A stretch of 64,000 nt of DNA, taken from Halostreptopolyspora alba. Lineage in GTDB: Bacteria > Actinomycetota > Actinomycetes > Streptosporangiales > Streptosporangiaceae. The stretch spans positions 1-64,000 of the forward strand of contig RJMB01000026.1 in NCBI GenBank assembly GCA_003725585.1. Direction: 5' to 3'. The notes under the pieces were generated by a model. That model ran no database searches and was not told where the DNA came from. It saw only the letters and a program-made list of their open reading frames with translations. Made by a program: the position numbers and the translations under genes. This document shows, one piece after another, positions 44,891 to 53,982 of the stretch (position 1 is the first letter of the stretch; each line of letters opens with the position of its first letter).

Positions 44891-45097
44891 ATGGCCAGTA
44901 CGACGATCACCGTCACCGGTATGAGCTGCGGTCACTGCGTCAGCGCGGTCAAGGAGGAGGTCGGCGCGCTGTCCGGCGTGCAGTCGGTCGAGGTCGACCT
45001 GGAGAGCGGGCGGGTCACGGTCGCCAGCGACGATCCCCTGCCCAACGAGCGGCTCACGGCCGCCATCGACGAGGCCGGATACGACGTCGTGGGCTGA
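44891..45097 (+). CDS. copZ: CopZ-like copper chaperone (HMA domain)
   Basis: 68 aa, single heavy-metal-associated domain. TGMSCGHC gives the Cu-binding pair Cys13/Cys16; GVQSVEVDLESGRVTVASD and DEAGYDVV complete the beta-alpha-beta fold. It passes Cu(I) to P-type ATPases and CsoR. ATG 44891 has AGAGGAAG upstream. Operon with csoR. The transporter partner must be elsewhere. Confidence 0.95.
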   Translation: MASTTITVTGMSCGHCVSAVKEEVGALSGVQSVEVDLESGRVTVASDDPLPNERLTAAIDEAGYDVVG

Positions 45098-45137
45098 CCC
45101 GCCCCGTCAGGTCCCGTTTTCGGGCTGAGTGGTCCCG

Positions 45138-45290
45138 GCTCGGGTGTCGCCGGGGTTCTGGAGGGTCCGGAGGTGGGGAAGCGAGGAACGAGCGACCCCA
45201 CCGAAGGCACCCGAAGGTTCCCGGCCCCCAGACACCCGAGCCAGACGAGCACCAGCGCCGACGAGCGCCAACACCACCACTAGCTCCACC
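45138..45290. repeat. Dispersed palindromic repeat, copy 2 (complete)
   Basis: The most complete copy. ggctcgggtgtc (45138-45149) and gacacccgagcc (45231-45242) are perfect 12-bp inverted ends. At the centre is ggtgggg...ccccacc (about 45171-45203). The arms between are partly complementary, so the whole folds into a long imperfect hairpin of about 105 nt. A tail with gagcaccagcg and aacaccacc follows to about 45285. Together with copies at the window start and 33.2 kb it forms a repeat family. No transposase is encoded; a MITE/REP-like nature is suggested. Confidence 0.65.
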
Positions 45291-45333
45291 GTCGCTATGG
45301 GGGACCGTACCGAGACGCCGTATCGTACGCGAC

Positions 45334-45987
45334 ATGGAGGAACCATCGGCGAGTTCTCGCTCCAGCCAACTGGAGCGAAAGCTCGCCGTTCCTGTTCTGC
45401 TGGCCGCGCTGGCGTCGATACCGGCCGTTCCGCTCGCGCTTTGGGGCGAGGGGCCGGTGGGCACGGTCGGGACGGTGGTCAACAGGGTGGCCGGCCTGGT
45501 GCTGTGGGTCGAGTGGCTCCTGTTGATCGTCCTCGCCGAGGAGCGGCTGGAGTGGTTGCGCCAGCACAAGTGGAGCACTCTGGTCGTGCTGCTGACCATC
45601 CCGGCGGTGCTCTTCATGGTCGGTCCGGCGCAGGCGCTGCGACTGGTCCACGTCGTAGCCACGTTGCGGCTGGTGCACCTGACCCGGCTGGTCAAGGTGG
45701 GCAGGGTGCTGGGGCGCTGGCTGGCGCTGTCGGACACGGCCCGGATCACGCTGCTCGCCACGAGCGCGCTGGCCGCGGGCACGCTCGCCATGTTCGTGCT
45801 CGCCGACCCGGAGTCGGACAGCCGCCGTCTCCTCCTCACCGCCGTGGACCGGGTGGGTCTCCCATGGCCCGTTCTGCTGTGTGGCGCGCTGCTACTGGGC
45901 ACCATCGCGGCCGCCTTCGGCTACGTGTGGTTTCGGCGGCGCGGCTCACCGGAGACGCGCGATGGCTCCGAGACGGACGGTTCCTGA
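45334..45987 (+). CDS. Voltage-sensor-like membrane protein without pore motif
   Basis: 217 aa. Four N-terminal helices like the S1-S4 part of VIC-family potassium channels: AALASIPAVPLALWG, VAGLVLWVEWLLLIVLAEER, WSTLVVLLTIPAVLFMVG, then a basic helix with Arg/His/Lys every three or four residues (RLVHVVATLRLVHLTRLVKV). Two later helices (about 125-145 and 165-190) follow, but no TVGYG-type selectivity filter is present. It could be a voltage sensor, proton-channel-like protein, or channel-derived membrane protein. ATG 45334 is 7 nt after TATCGT (leaderless pattern). The neighbouring repeat isolates it from copZ. Confidence 0.65.
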   Translation: MEEPSASSRSSQLERKLAVPVLLAALASIPAVPLALWGEGPVGTVGTVVNRVAGLVLWVEWLLLIVLAEERLEWLRQHKWSTLVVLLTIPAVLFMVGPAQALRLVHVVATLRLVHLTRLVKVGRVLGRWLALSDTARITLLATSALAAGTLAMFVLADPESDSRRLLLTAVDRVGLPWPVLLCGALLLGTIAAAFGYVWFRRRGSPETRDGSETDGS

Positions 45988-46017
45988 GCGAGCTCCCGGC
46001 CGGGTTGCCCGCCCCGC

Positions 46018-47388
46018 TCAGCCGCTCGTCACCTCGGTGAGCCGGGCGCTCTCCCTGCGGGCGGCCTCGGAGTCGAGGTAGCGCTCCGCCTCGACGTCGA
46101 CGAACGTCGACGGTTTGCCGTGCGCGAACCCCAGACGCGCGACCTCGCCGCCGGTGAGCGCGCGGATCAGCCAGTTGGCCATGACGCGGGCGCGCGCGGG
46201 TGTCGACTGCAACGCGGCCAGGTGGTAGGCGCGCGTCACGGCGAACGCCGGAAGTCCGGACAGGTCGTAGCCGAACGGCCGGGCCAGCGCGTCGCGGCCG
46301 CTGAGGTCCACCACCAGCCCCAGGTCCTCGTGCAGGAACGGATACGTCGGCCGGTCGAGCAGGGAGGCGATCACGTTGTCGGCTGCCACCTCCCCCTGGC
46401 GCTGGGCGTACTGGGCGGTGGGTGGGCACGTCGCCTCCTCGCCGTTCCTGGTGAGGTCGGGTACCGCCGCGGCGTCCCCCATCGCGAACACCCCGGGAAG
46501 GTCCGCGACCGAGAGGTCGGAGAGGGTGACCAGCCGCCCGCGGTCCGTGGGCACCCCCAGCGAGGACATCAGCGGGCTCGGCGAGGTGCCCGCCGTCCAG
46601 ATCAGTGTGCGGCAGGGCAGCACGCGGCCGTCGGTCAGCGCGACCTTGTTCTCGGTGACCTCACGGATCGACACCTCGAGGCTCACCTCGACACCGCGGC
46701 CGCGGAGCAGGTCGAGCGCCTCGTCGCCGAGTTTGGTGCCCAGCTCCGGCAGCACCCGTGGGGCGACGTCGACCAGGTGCCAACGGATCGAGGGCCGTAG
46801 CTCGGGGTAACGGCGCGCCGCCTCCTCGGTCAACCTCCGCAACGAGGCGGCCGTCTCCACCCCGGTGTAGCCGCCGCCGACGACGATGAATCGGCAGCGT
46901 TCCTCCCGCTCCACCGGGTCGCGGGTGGCGTTGGCCAGCTCCAGCTGCGCCAGCACGTGGTCGCGCAGCACCACCGCCTCGGCGAGGTTCTTGTTGCCGA
47001 ATCCGTACTCGGTCAGGCCGGGGATGTCGAAGACCCGGGTCAGGCTGCCCGGAGCGAGGATGAGGCGGTCGTAGCGCTCGTAGCTCAGCTCCTCGGAGAT
47101 CTTGCGGATGATGACGGTGCGCGATTCGGTGTCGACCCCGATCGCCGACCCCGGCACCATCCGGGTGCGGCGCAGCAGCCGGTGCAGCGAGACCGCCACC
47201 GACTGCGGGGTGAGCAGCCCGGAGGCCACCTGCGGAAGCAGTGGGCTGTAGAGCATGTAGTCGTTCGGCGCGACGAGCACGATCTCGGCCGCGTTCCGCG
47301 GGATGCGCTGTTCGAGCCGCCGCAGCGCGCGCAGACCGGCGAACCCCGCGCCGATCACGACGATGCGCGGCTTGTTCCTCGTCGTCAT
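46018..47388 (-). CDS. ndh: Type II NADH dehydrogenase-like FAD oxidoreductase
   Basis: 456 aa. FAD-binding IVVIGAGFAGLRALRRLEQ, NADH-binding FIVVGGGYTGVETAASLRR, WTAGTSPSPLM, and the FAD motif GVFAMGDAAAVPD. The C-terminal part (FDVEAERYLDSEAARRES-like end) would bind membrane lipid. NDH-2 feeds electrons from NADH to menaquinone without proton pumping. ATG 47388. It stands between the sensor-like gene and the TetR gene; no operon partner. Confidence 0.9.
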   Translation of the reverse strand: MTTRNKPRIVVIGAGFAGLRALRRLEQRIPRNAAEIVLVAPNDYMLYSPLLPQVASGLLTPQSVAVSLHRLLRRTRMVPGSAIGVDTESRTVIIRKISEELSYERYDRLILAPGSLTRVFDIPGLTEYGFGNKNLAEAVVLRDHVLAQLELANATRDPVEREERCRFIVVGGGYTGVETAASLRRLTEEAARRYPELRPSIRWHLVDVAPRVLPELGTKLGDEALDLLRGRGVEVSLEVSIREVTENKVALTDGRVLPCRTLIWTAGTSPSPLMSSLGVPTDRGRLVTLSDLSVADLPGVFAMGDAAAVPDLTRNGEEATCPPTAQYAQRQGEVAADNVIASLLDRPTYPFLHEDLGLVVDLSGRDALARPFGYDLSGLPAFAVTRAYHLAALQSTPARARVMANWLIRALTGGEVARLGFAHGKPSTFVDVEAERYLDSEAARRESARLTEVTSG

Positions 47389-47557
47389 CCTCGAACCACT
47401 CCCCCCGAAGGCCCGGCACCGGATTCCCCTGGCTCGGGCGAACCGGACCGTTCGGTACCTCGGCTAGCCCCAGCGCCCGAGCGCCAAACCTACGCCGGGC
47501 TCCCACAGGTGTGGGCTTCACGACGCGGGACGGAAACGGTGGCGCGTGCCGGGGCGG

Positions 47558-48154
47558 TCACGGTGCTCGCCCGTCGGTGAGCAGGGCGGCGCTTCCCATG
47601 TCCAGTAGCAGGGCGACCATGCGGCCCTCGGGGAGCTCGCCCGCGCTGTGCGGGGTGGAGTTGAGCAGCCCGAAGGTGGCGTGCACGGTGGCGCGCAGCA
47701 GGTCCGGGCCGCGGTCGGGGCGCAGCTCGGCCAGCACCCGCACCCACTCCTCCAGGTATCCTCGCTGCAGCCGGCGGATCCGGTGACGCTCCGGTTCGGG
47801 GACGTTGCCGAGTTCGCGGTCATGCACCGTGATGAGCGCCGGCTCCTCCAGCGCGAACGCGATGTGCCCCCGCAGCAACGAGTCCAGGGCCTCGCGCGGA
47901 CCCGTCGCGACGGCGACCCTCTCGCGCCCGCCGATGGCCAGCCGCTCGCTGACGTCCAGCAGCATGGCCGCCAGCAGCGACTCCTTACCCGGGAAGTGCC
48001 GGTAGAGGGCGGGACCACTGGTGCCCACCGCACGCCCCAGCTCCTCAATCGATACCCCGTGGAACCCCCGAGAGGCGAACAGGGTCGCGGCGGCGCGCAG
48101 GATCTCGGTTCTGCGCGTGCCGAACCGTCGGTGATCCGTCACGTTCCGCGCCAT
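47558..48154 (-). CDS. TetR-family regulator, likely LiuR-like repressor
   Basis: 198 aa. N-terminal HTH: RRTEILRAAATLFASRGFHG then VSIEELGRAVGTSGPALYRH and FPGKESLLAAMLL. The C-terminal ligand domain is helical with no recognised ligand signature. It is divergent from the carboxylase operon, with two palindromes in between, so it most likely represses this operon (and itself) until an acyl-CoA intermediate accumulates. ATG 48154; a slightly longer start at 48172 exists. Confidence 0.9.
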   Translation of the reverse strand: MARNVTDHRRFGTRRTEILRAAATLFASRGFHGVSIEELGRAVGTSGPALYRHFPGKESLLAAMLLDVSERLAIGGRERVAVATGPREALDSLLRGHIAFALEEPALITVHDRELGNVPEPERHRIRRLQRGYLEEWVRVLAELRPDRGPDLLRATVHATFGLLNSTPHSAGELPEGRMVALLLDMGSAALLTDGRAP

Positions 48155-48176
48155 GTACGCACCCCTGGACACCTGT

Positions 48177-48217
48177 GTTAATGATCACTAACATCGGCCA
48201 TGTTAGCGACCGTTAAC
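48177..48217. promoter_or_regulatory. Two TetR-type operators in the divergent promoter
   Basis: gttaatgatcactaac (48177-48192) and gttagcgaccgttaac (48202-48217) are 16-bp imperfect palindromes sharing GTTA...TAAC ends, with centres 25 bp apart. They sit between the divergent TetR gene (starts 48154) and the carboxylase operon (starts 48241), as expected for a repressor controlling both directions. Confidence 0.7.
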
Positions 48218-48240
48218 GAGCCGCGACCAGAGAGGCGGGG

Positions 48241-49866
48241 ATGACCCGAGCGCCTGTTCTCACCTCCGCGGTCGACACCAACGGCACGGAGTTCCGAACC
48301 AACGCCGCGGCGAACCGTGCCCTGGCCGCCGAGCTGCGCGAGCGTGTCGCCACCGCCGCGCTGGGTGGCCCGGAGAAGACCCGGATCCGCCACGTCGAAC
48401 GCGGCAAGCTGCTTCCACGCGACCGGGTACACGCCCTGCTCGACCCCGGATCGCCGTTCCTCGAGCTCTCCCCACTGGCCGGGTACGGCATGTACGGCGA
48501 GGACGGCCACGATGCCCCCGGAGCCGGCCTGATCACCGGGGTCGGTCGGGTGCGCGGCCGCGAGGTCGTGGTGGTCGCCAACGACGCCACCGTCAAGGGC
48601 GGTAGCTACTACCCGATGACGGTGAAGAAGCACCTGCGCGCCCAAGAGGTGGCGCTGCACAACCAGCTGCCGTGCGTCTACCTCGTCGACTCCGGAGGCG
48701 CGTTCCTGCCCATGCAGGACGAGGTGTTCCCCGACCGCGAGCACTTCGGCCGGATCTTCTACAACCAGGCCACCATGTCGGGCCGGGGCATCCCCCAGAT
48801 CGCGGCGGTGCTGGGCTCGTGCACGGCCGGCGGCGCCTACGTGCCCGCCATGAGCGACGAGGCGGTGATTGTCCGCGACCAGGGAACGATCTTCCTCGGC
48901 GGACCGCCACTGGTCCGGGCCGCCACGGGCGAGGTCGTCACCGCCGAGGAGCTGGGCGGTGGCGAGCTGCACGCGCGGGTCTCCGGGGTCACCGACCACC
49001 TCGCCGAGGACGACGCGCACGCCCTGGACATCGTCCGCCAGGCCGCCGCGACCCTCGGCCCGCGCCCCGAACCCGTCTGGGAACGGCGACCCGCGCGCCC
49101 ACCCGAGCTCGACCCGACCGAGATCTACGGCGTGATCCCGACCGACACCCGGGTGCCCTACGACGTGCGCGAGATCATCGGCCGGATCGTCGACGCCAGC
49201 GAGTTCACCGAGTTCAAGGCCGAGTACGGCACCACCCTCGTGACCGGGTTCGCCCACATCCACGGGAACCCGGTGGGGGTCGTCGCCAACAACGGCATCC
49301 TCTTCGGCGAGTCGGCCCTCAAGGGCGCGCACTTCATCGAGGTGTGCGACCGCCGCCGGATCCCCCTGGTGTTCCTGCAGAACATCTCCGGGTTCATGGT
49401 GGGGCGCGACTACGAGGCCGGCGGGATCGCCAAGCACGGCGCGAAGATGGTCACCGCCGTGTCCTGCGCGCGGGTTCCCAAGTTCACCGTCGTGATCGGC
49501 GGGTCGTTCGGCGCCGGCAACTACAGCATGTGCGGCCGGGCGTACTCGCCACGCTTCCTGTGGATGTGGCCGAACGCGCGCATCTCGGTCATGGGCGGCG
49601 AACAGGCCGCCTCGGTCCTCGCGACCGTACGCCGCGAGCAGGCCGAGGCGCGCGGCGCGCAGTGGAGCGAGCGCGACGAGGCGGAGTTCACCGCCCCCAT
49701 CCGCGAGCAGTACGAGAACCAGGGCAACCCCTACTACTCGACCGCGCGGATCTGGGACGACGGTGTGATCGACCCCGCCGACACACGCACGGTGCTCGCC
49801 CTGGCCCTCTCCGCGGCCCGGCGCACCGAGCTCGAACCGGTCGGCTACGGCGTGTTCCGGATGTGA
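48241..49866 (+). CDS. Acyl-CoA carboxylase beta subunit, methylcrotonyl-CoA type
   Basis: 541 aa carboxyltransferase. [60 protein letters not shown] and [20 protein letters not shown] match methylcrotonyl-CoA carboxylase beta chains, as does [20 protein letters not shown]. It transfers CO2 from carboxybiotin to an acyl-CoA, here probably 3-methylcrotonyl-CoA in leucine breakdown. ATG 48241 follows GAGAGGCGGGG. 6 nt precede the alpha-subunit gene. Confidence 0.93.
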   Translation: MTRAPVLTSAVDTNGTEFRTNAAANRALAAELRERVATAALGGPEKTRIRHVERGKLLPRDRVHALLDPGSPFLELSPLAGYGMYGEDGHDAPGAGLITGVGRVRGREVVVVANDATVKGGSYYPMTVKKHLRAQEVALHNQLPCVYLVDSGGAFLPMQDEVFPDREHFGRIFYNQATMSGRGIPQIAAVLGSCTAGGAYVPAMSDEAVIVRDQGTIFLGGPPLVRAATGEVVTAEELGGGELHARVSGVTDHLAEDDAHALDIVRQAAATLGPRPEPVWERRPARPPELDPTEIYGVIPTDTRVPYDVREIIGRIVDASEFTEFKAEYGTTLVTGFAHIHGNPVGVVANNGILFGESALKGAHFIEVCDRRRIPLVFLQNISGFMVGRDYEAGGIAKHGAKMVTAVSCARVPKFTVVIGGSFGAGNYSMCGRAYSPRFLWMWPNARISVMGGEQAASVLATVRREQAEARGAQWSERDEAEFTAPIREQYENQGNPYYSTARIWDDGVIDPADTRTVLALALSAARRTELEPVGYGVFRM

Positions 49867-49872
49867 GGCGCG

Positions 49873-52032
49873 ATGGGTACCGGATCCCCGAACGGGGCAC
49901 CACCGGCGGGCACCACCACGGTCCTGGTGGCCAACCGCGGTGAGATCGCCGTGCGGATCATGCGGACACTGCGGCGGTTGGGCATGCGCTCCGTCGCGAT
50001 CCACAGCGACGCCGACGCTGACGCGCCCCACATCCGCGCCGCCGACAGCGCCGTCCGCGTGGGAGGTGCCGACCTCGCCGACAGCTACCTCAACGGCGCG
50101 GCCATCATCGACGCCGCCCGCGCCACCGGCGCCGGGCTCATCCACCCCGGCTACGGGTTCCTCGCGGAGAACGCCGGATTCGCCCGCGCCTGCGCCGAGG
50201 CCGGGCTGACGTTCGTCGGCCCACCACCGGAGGCGATCGAGGCGATGGGCGACAAGATCCGGGCCAAGGCCACGGTCGCGGCCGCGGGGGTGCCGCTACT
50301 GCCCGGCTTCACCGAAGAGCCCGGGCGCCCCATGGCCGAGACCGAGCTGGGTCAGGCGGCCGAGAGCGTCGGGTACCCGCTGCTCCTGAAACCGTCGGCC
50401 GGAGGCGGCGGCAAGGGGATGCGGCTCGTGCGCGCCCCCGAGGAGCTGCCCACGGCTGCGGGCGCGGCCCGCCGCGAGGCGCGGGCGGCGTTCGGTGACG
50501 AGACCCTGCTCGCCGAACGGTTCGTGGACCACCCCCGCCACATCGAGGTCCAGGTCCTCGCCGACGGCCACGGGAACGTCGTCCACCTCGGCGAGCGAGA
50601 GTGCAGCCTGCAGCGGCGCCACCAGAAGATCGTGGAGGAGGCCCCCTCCCCACTGCTCACCGCCGACCAGCGCGCCGCGATGGGCGAGACCGCCGTCGCG
50701 GCCGCCAAAGCCTGCGGCTACGTGGGCGCGGGCACCGTCGAGTTCGTCGTGCGCCCCCCGGGCGGTGGGCAGCGCGAATCCTCGACCGCCCCCGACTACG
50801 CCTTTCTGGAGATGAACACCCGCCTCCAGGTCGAACACCCGGTCACCGAGGCCGTTGCCACCGTGGCCGGTCGGCACGGAATCGACCTCGTCGAGCTCCA
50901 GCTCCGTGTCGCCCTGGGCGAGCGCCTGCCGTTCTCACAGGCCGACGTCGACATGTCCGGGCACGCGGTCGAGGCGCGGGTCTACGCCGAGGATCCCGCC
51001 CACGAGTTCGTCCCCACCGGTGGCCGGGTCCTGCTGCTCAGCGAACCCGAGGGCGAGGGGGTTCGCGTCGACTCCGGTGTGACCGTCGGAACCCGGGTCA
51101 CACCGGTCTATGACCCCCTGCTGGCCAAGATCGTCACGTGGGGACCCGACCGGTCTGCCGCGCTCGACCGGATGGACGCCGCACTCGCCGAACACACCCT
51201 GCTCGGCTGCCGGACCAACGTCGGCTACCTGCGGCGGCTCCTGCGCCACCCCCGCGTCGTCGCGGCCGACCTCAGCACCGACCTCACAGAGCGCGCCCAC
51301 GACGAGCTGTTCCCGGACGGTGACGAGGTTCCCAACATGGTCTACGCCGCGGCGGCACTGGACCACCAGCTGGACCTCGAACCCACCGGCGCGGCCACCG
51401 ACCGCTTCGACGTGCCCGACAACTGGCGGATGGGCGAACGCGCCTGGACCACGTGGCGGCTGCGCGTGCCCCGCCTCGACACGGTGTCCGTGGCTGTGCG
51501 GCGCGCGGGCGGGGGCGAGTCCGCTGCCCCACCCCCCGGCGGGGCGGTGGCCTACGAGGTCCGGGTGGGCGAGTGCGCCCCCGAGACCGCGCGCGCCGCC
51601 CGATCCGGCGACGGGCGGGAGCTGACCGTCTCCCTCGGCGGGCACACGGTGCGTTACGCGCGTGCCGCCGACGACGGCGGCCGCTGGCTCGGTCGGCACG
51701 GCCACGCGTGGGAGGTGCGCGAGGAGCCCCCCTTCGCGCCGATCCGCGAGCGCCACACCTCCGGGGACGGCACGGTGCGCAGCCCGATGCCCGGGACCGT
51801 TCTGGCGGTGCCGGTCGAGAACGGCCAGCGTGTCACGGTCGGCGCGCCGGTCGCCGTCGTGGAGGCCATGAAGATGGAGCACACGGTCACGGCTCCCGTC
51901 GACGGTGTTGTGACCCTGCGCGAGGCGCACCCCGGCCGCCCCGTCGCCATGGACGCTGTCCTGGCCACGGTCGAGCCGGACCCGGCCCCGTCCCCGCCCG
52001 GTGGCGACGCCGGGTCCACCCACGAGGAGTGA
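49873..52032 (+). CDS. Acyl-CoA carboxylase alpha subunit (biotin carboxylase + BCCP)
   Basis: 719 aa. Biotin-carboxylase core: LVANRGEIAVRIMRTLRRLG, HPGYGFLAENAGFARACAEA, LLKPSAGGGGKGMRLVRAPE, ECSLQRRHQKIVEEAPSP and EMNTRLQVEHPVTE. After an about 170-residue linker (BT domain) comes the biotinyl domain with VVEAMKMEHTVTAPV, whose Lys is biotinylated. The ATG at 49873 and the gene pair are tightly spaced (next start 52038, 5 nt after its stop). It carboxylates biotin with ATP and bicarbonate. Confidence 0.94.
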   Translation: MGTGSPNGAPPAGTTTVLVANRGEIAVRIMRTLRRLGMRSVAIHSDADADAPHIRAADSAVRVGGADLADSYLNGAAIIDAARATGAGLIHPGYGFLAENAGFARACAEAGLTFVGPPPEAIEAMGDKIRAKATVAAAGVPLLPGFTEEPGRPMAETELGQAAESVGYPLLLKPSAGGGGKGMRLVRAPEELPTAAGAARREARAAFGDETLLAERFVDHPRHIEVQVLADGHGNVVHLGERECSLQRRHQKIVEEAPSPLLTADQRAAMGETAVAAAKACGYVGAGTVEFVVRPPGGGQRESSTAPDYAFLEMNTRLQVEHPVTEAVATVAGRHGIDLVELQLRVALGERLPFSQADVDMSGHAVEARVYAEDPAHEFVPTGGRVLLLSEPEGEGVRVDSGVTVGTRVTPVYDPLLAKIVTWGPDRSAALDRMDAALAEHTLLGCRTNVGYLRRLLRHPRVVAADLSTDLTERAHDELFPDGDEVPNMVYAAAALDHQLDLEPTGAATDRFDVPDNWRMGERAWTTWRLRVPRLDTVSVAVRRAGGGESAAPPPGGAVAYEVRVGECAPETARAARSGDGRELTVSLGGHTVRYARAADDGGRWLGRHGHAWEVREEPPFAPIRERHTSGDGTVRSPMPGTVLAVPVENGQRVTVGAPVAVVEAMKMEHTVTAPVDGVVTLREAHPGRPVAMDAVLATVEPDPAPSPPGGDAGSTHEE

Positions 52033-52037
52033 GCGCC

Positions 52038-53192
52038 ATGCAGCACGGTCTCTCCGCCGAGCACGAGGAGCTTCGCCGCACCGTCGCCGAGTTCGCCCGC
52101 GACCACGTGGCTCCCGTCATCGGTGACTACTACGAACGCGAGGCGTTCCCCTACGACCTCGTCGCGAGAATGGGGCGGATGGGACTGTTCGGCCTGCCGT
52201 TCCCCGAGGAGCACGGCGGCATGGGGGGTGACTACTTCGCGCTCTGCCTCGCCCTGGAGGAGCTGGCGCGGGTCGACTCCTCGGTGGCGATCACCCTGGA
52301 GGCCGGGGTGTCCCTCGGGGCCATGCCGATCCACCGGTTCGGCAGCGACGAGCAGCGTGAAACCTGGCTACCGCGGCTGTGCTCCGGTGAGGCGCTCGGC
52401 GCGTTCGGGCTGACCGAGCCCGGTGGCGGCTCCGATGCCAGCGCCACACGAACCACGGCCCGCCTGGAGGGCGACCAGTGGGTGATCAACGGGACGAAGT
52501 CCTTCATCACCAACTCCGGAACCGACATCACCGCACTGGTCACGGTCGCCGCGGTGACCGGAAAGCGCGATGACGGCGCCCCGGAGATCTCGATGATCCT
52601 GGTCCCCACCGGCACACCGGGGTTCTCCCTGGGGCAGCGGTACTCCAAGGTGGGCTGGAACGCCTCCGACACCAGCGAACTGGTGTTCGACGACTGCCGG
52701 GTGCCCCGGACCAATCTCGTCGGGCGACAGGGGCGGGGGTACGCCCAGTTCCTGCGGGTCCTCGACGAGGGCCGGATCGCGATCGCCGCGCTGGCGGTGG
52801 GGCTGGCGCAGGGGTGCGTGGACGAGAGCCTGCGCTACGCGGCCGAACGCGAGGCGTTCGGGGCCCGCATCGGCAGTCACCAGGCCATCCAGTTCAAGAT
52901 CGCCGACATGGAGACCCGCGCGCACACGGCACGCCTGGCCTACTACGACGCCGCCTCCCGGATGCTGGCCGGTGAGCCGTTCAAACGGCAGGCCGCCATC
53001 GCTAAACTGGTGGCTTCCAACGCCGCGATGGACAACGCGCGTGACGCGACCCAGGTCTTCGGCGGTTATGGTTTCACCAACGAATACCCAGTGGGGCGGT
53101 TCTACCGCGACGCCAAGATTCTGGAGATCGGGGAGGGCACCTCGGAGGTGCAGCGGATGCTCATCGCGCGAGACCTCGGAATGCCCGCCTGA
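52038..53192 (+). CDS. Acyl-CoA dehydrogenase, branched/short-chain type
   Basis: 384 aa. FAD-binding blocks GAFGLTEPGGGSDASATRTT and WVINGTKSFITNSGTD, then YSKVGWNASDTSELVFDDCR and the C-terminal TQVFGGYGFTNEYPVGRFYR and IGEGTSEVQRML. Classical isovaleryl-CoA dehydrogenases usually have Gly/Ala where this has Glu in GEGTS, so 2-methylbutyryl/short-chain substrates are also possible. The context with methylcrotonyl-type carboxylase and TetR suggests branched-chain amino acid (leucine) catabolism: isovaleryl-CoA oxidised, then carboxylated. It is the last gene of the operon; the stop is 65 nt before the next gene. Confidence 0.93.
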   Translation: MQHGLSAEHEELRRTVAEFARDHVAPVIGDYYEREAFPYDLVARMGRMGLFGLPFPEEHGGMGGDYFALCLALEELARVDSSVAITLEAGVSLGAMPIHRFGSDEQRETWLPRLCSGEALGAFGLTEPGGGSDASATRTTARLEGDQWVINGTKSFITNSGTDITALVTVAAVTGKRDDGAPEISMILVPTGTPGFSLGQRYSKVGWNASDTSELVFDDCRVPRTNLVGRQGRGYAQFLRVLDEGRIAIAALAVGLAQGCVDESLRYAAEREAFGARIGSHQAIQFKIADMETRAHTARLAYYDAASRMLAGEPFKRQAAIAKLVASNAAMDNARDATQVFGGYGFTNEYPVGRFYRDAKILEIGEGTSEVQRMLIARDLGMPA

Positions 53193-53259
53193 TCCGCGAA
53201 CCCGGCGCCGGTACGGTGCGTCGAACCTCACGGAGCCACCCGTGACGAGAGGTCCGTAG

Positions 53260-53946
53260 ATGGACGAGGTAATGGAGCTGCTGACACTAGTCCTCATCGT
53301 CGTCGTGGTCGCCGGTATCGCGCTGGGCGTCTCCAAGTGGTGGCAACGCAAGCGGGTCGCGGAGCTGGCCGCGTGGGCTGACAGCAACGGCTGGCACTAC
53401 GAGCGGTGGCGGCCCGACCTCGTCGACCGGTTCGCCGGGTACCCGTTCGGCCGCGGGCACCGGAGGCGGGCCCAGCACGCGCTCACCCGGACCCACCGCG
53501 GCCACCGGGTCCTCGCGTTCGAGTACGGCTACACCACCACCGGTGGGCGGAACAACTCCAACACGACCTACCACGAGGTCGTCGCCGTCCCGGTCCCCAC
53601 GCCGAAGCCCGTGCTGGAGGTGACCCGGGAGCACATCGGGCACAAGATCCTCGGTCTCGTCGGCGTCCACGACCTACAGCTCGGCAACGAGCGGTTCGAC
53701 TCCACCTTCCGTATTCACACCGAGGACGACCGGTTCGCCCACGCCGTGTTGAACCAGGACATGATGGAGTGGCTCCTCTCCGAGGCGCGCACCCGCGACG
53801 TCAACATCCGGATCGACGGCGAGCACCTGATCACCTGGCGCAGGGGCACGCTCGACGCCGACAACATCCCCGCCGACGCCGACTTCGTCGTCGACTTCCT
53901 GGAACACGTGCCCGCTTCCGTGTGGGAGCGGGCGCCACGCCCCTGA
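53260..53946 (+). CDS. Membrane-anchored protein of unknown function
   Basis: 228 aa. One N-terminal membrane helix (about 6-25, LLTLVLIVVVVAGIALGVSK) then a soluble domain whose HRGHRVLAFEYGYTTTGGRN and RFDSTFRIHTEDDRFAHAVL hint at a DUF3137-like or actinobacterial hypothetical family. No catalytic motif is recognised. It follows the acyl-CoA dehydrogenase gene, possibly with its own promoter in the 65-nt gap, and converges on thrS. Confidence 0.7.
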   Translation: MDEVMELLTLVLIVVVVAGIALGVSKWWQRKRVAELAAWADSNGWHYERWRPDLVDRFAGYPFGRGHRRRAQHALTRTHRGHRVLAFEYGYTTTGGRNNSNTTYHEVVAVPVPTPKPVLEVTREHIGHKILGLVGVHDLQLGNERFDSTFRIHTEDDRFAHAVLNQDMMEWLLSEARTRDVNIRIDGEHLITWRRGTLDADNIPADADFVVDFLEHVPASVWERAPRP

Positions 53947-53982
53947 GTTCGACCGCGGCGGGCACCCGCGTCGTGCCCGCCG

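Noticed and set aside
45107..45346. 79-codon minus-strand frame through the repeat at 45 kb
   Set aside because: It is a translation of the palindromic repeat itself rather than a gene; it would end inside the repeat and has no start site.
48178..50145. 655-codon open frame opposite the carboxylase genes
   Set aside because: Antisense shadow with no family resemblance; it covers the real promoter and two genes on +.
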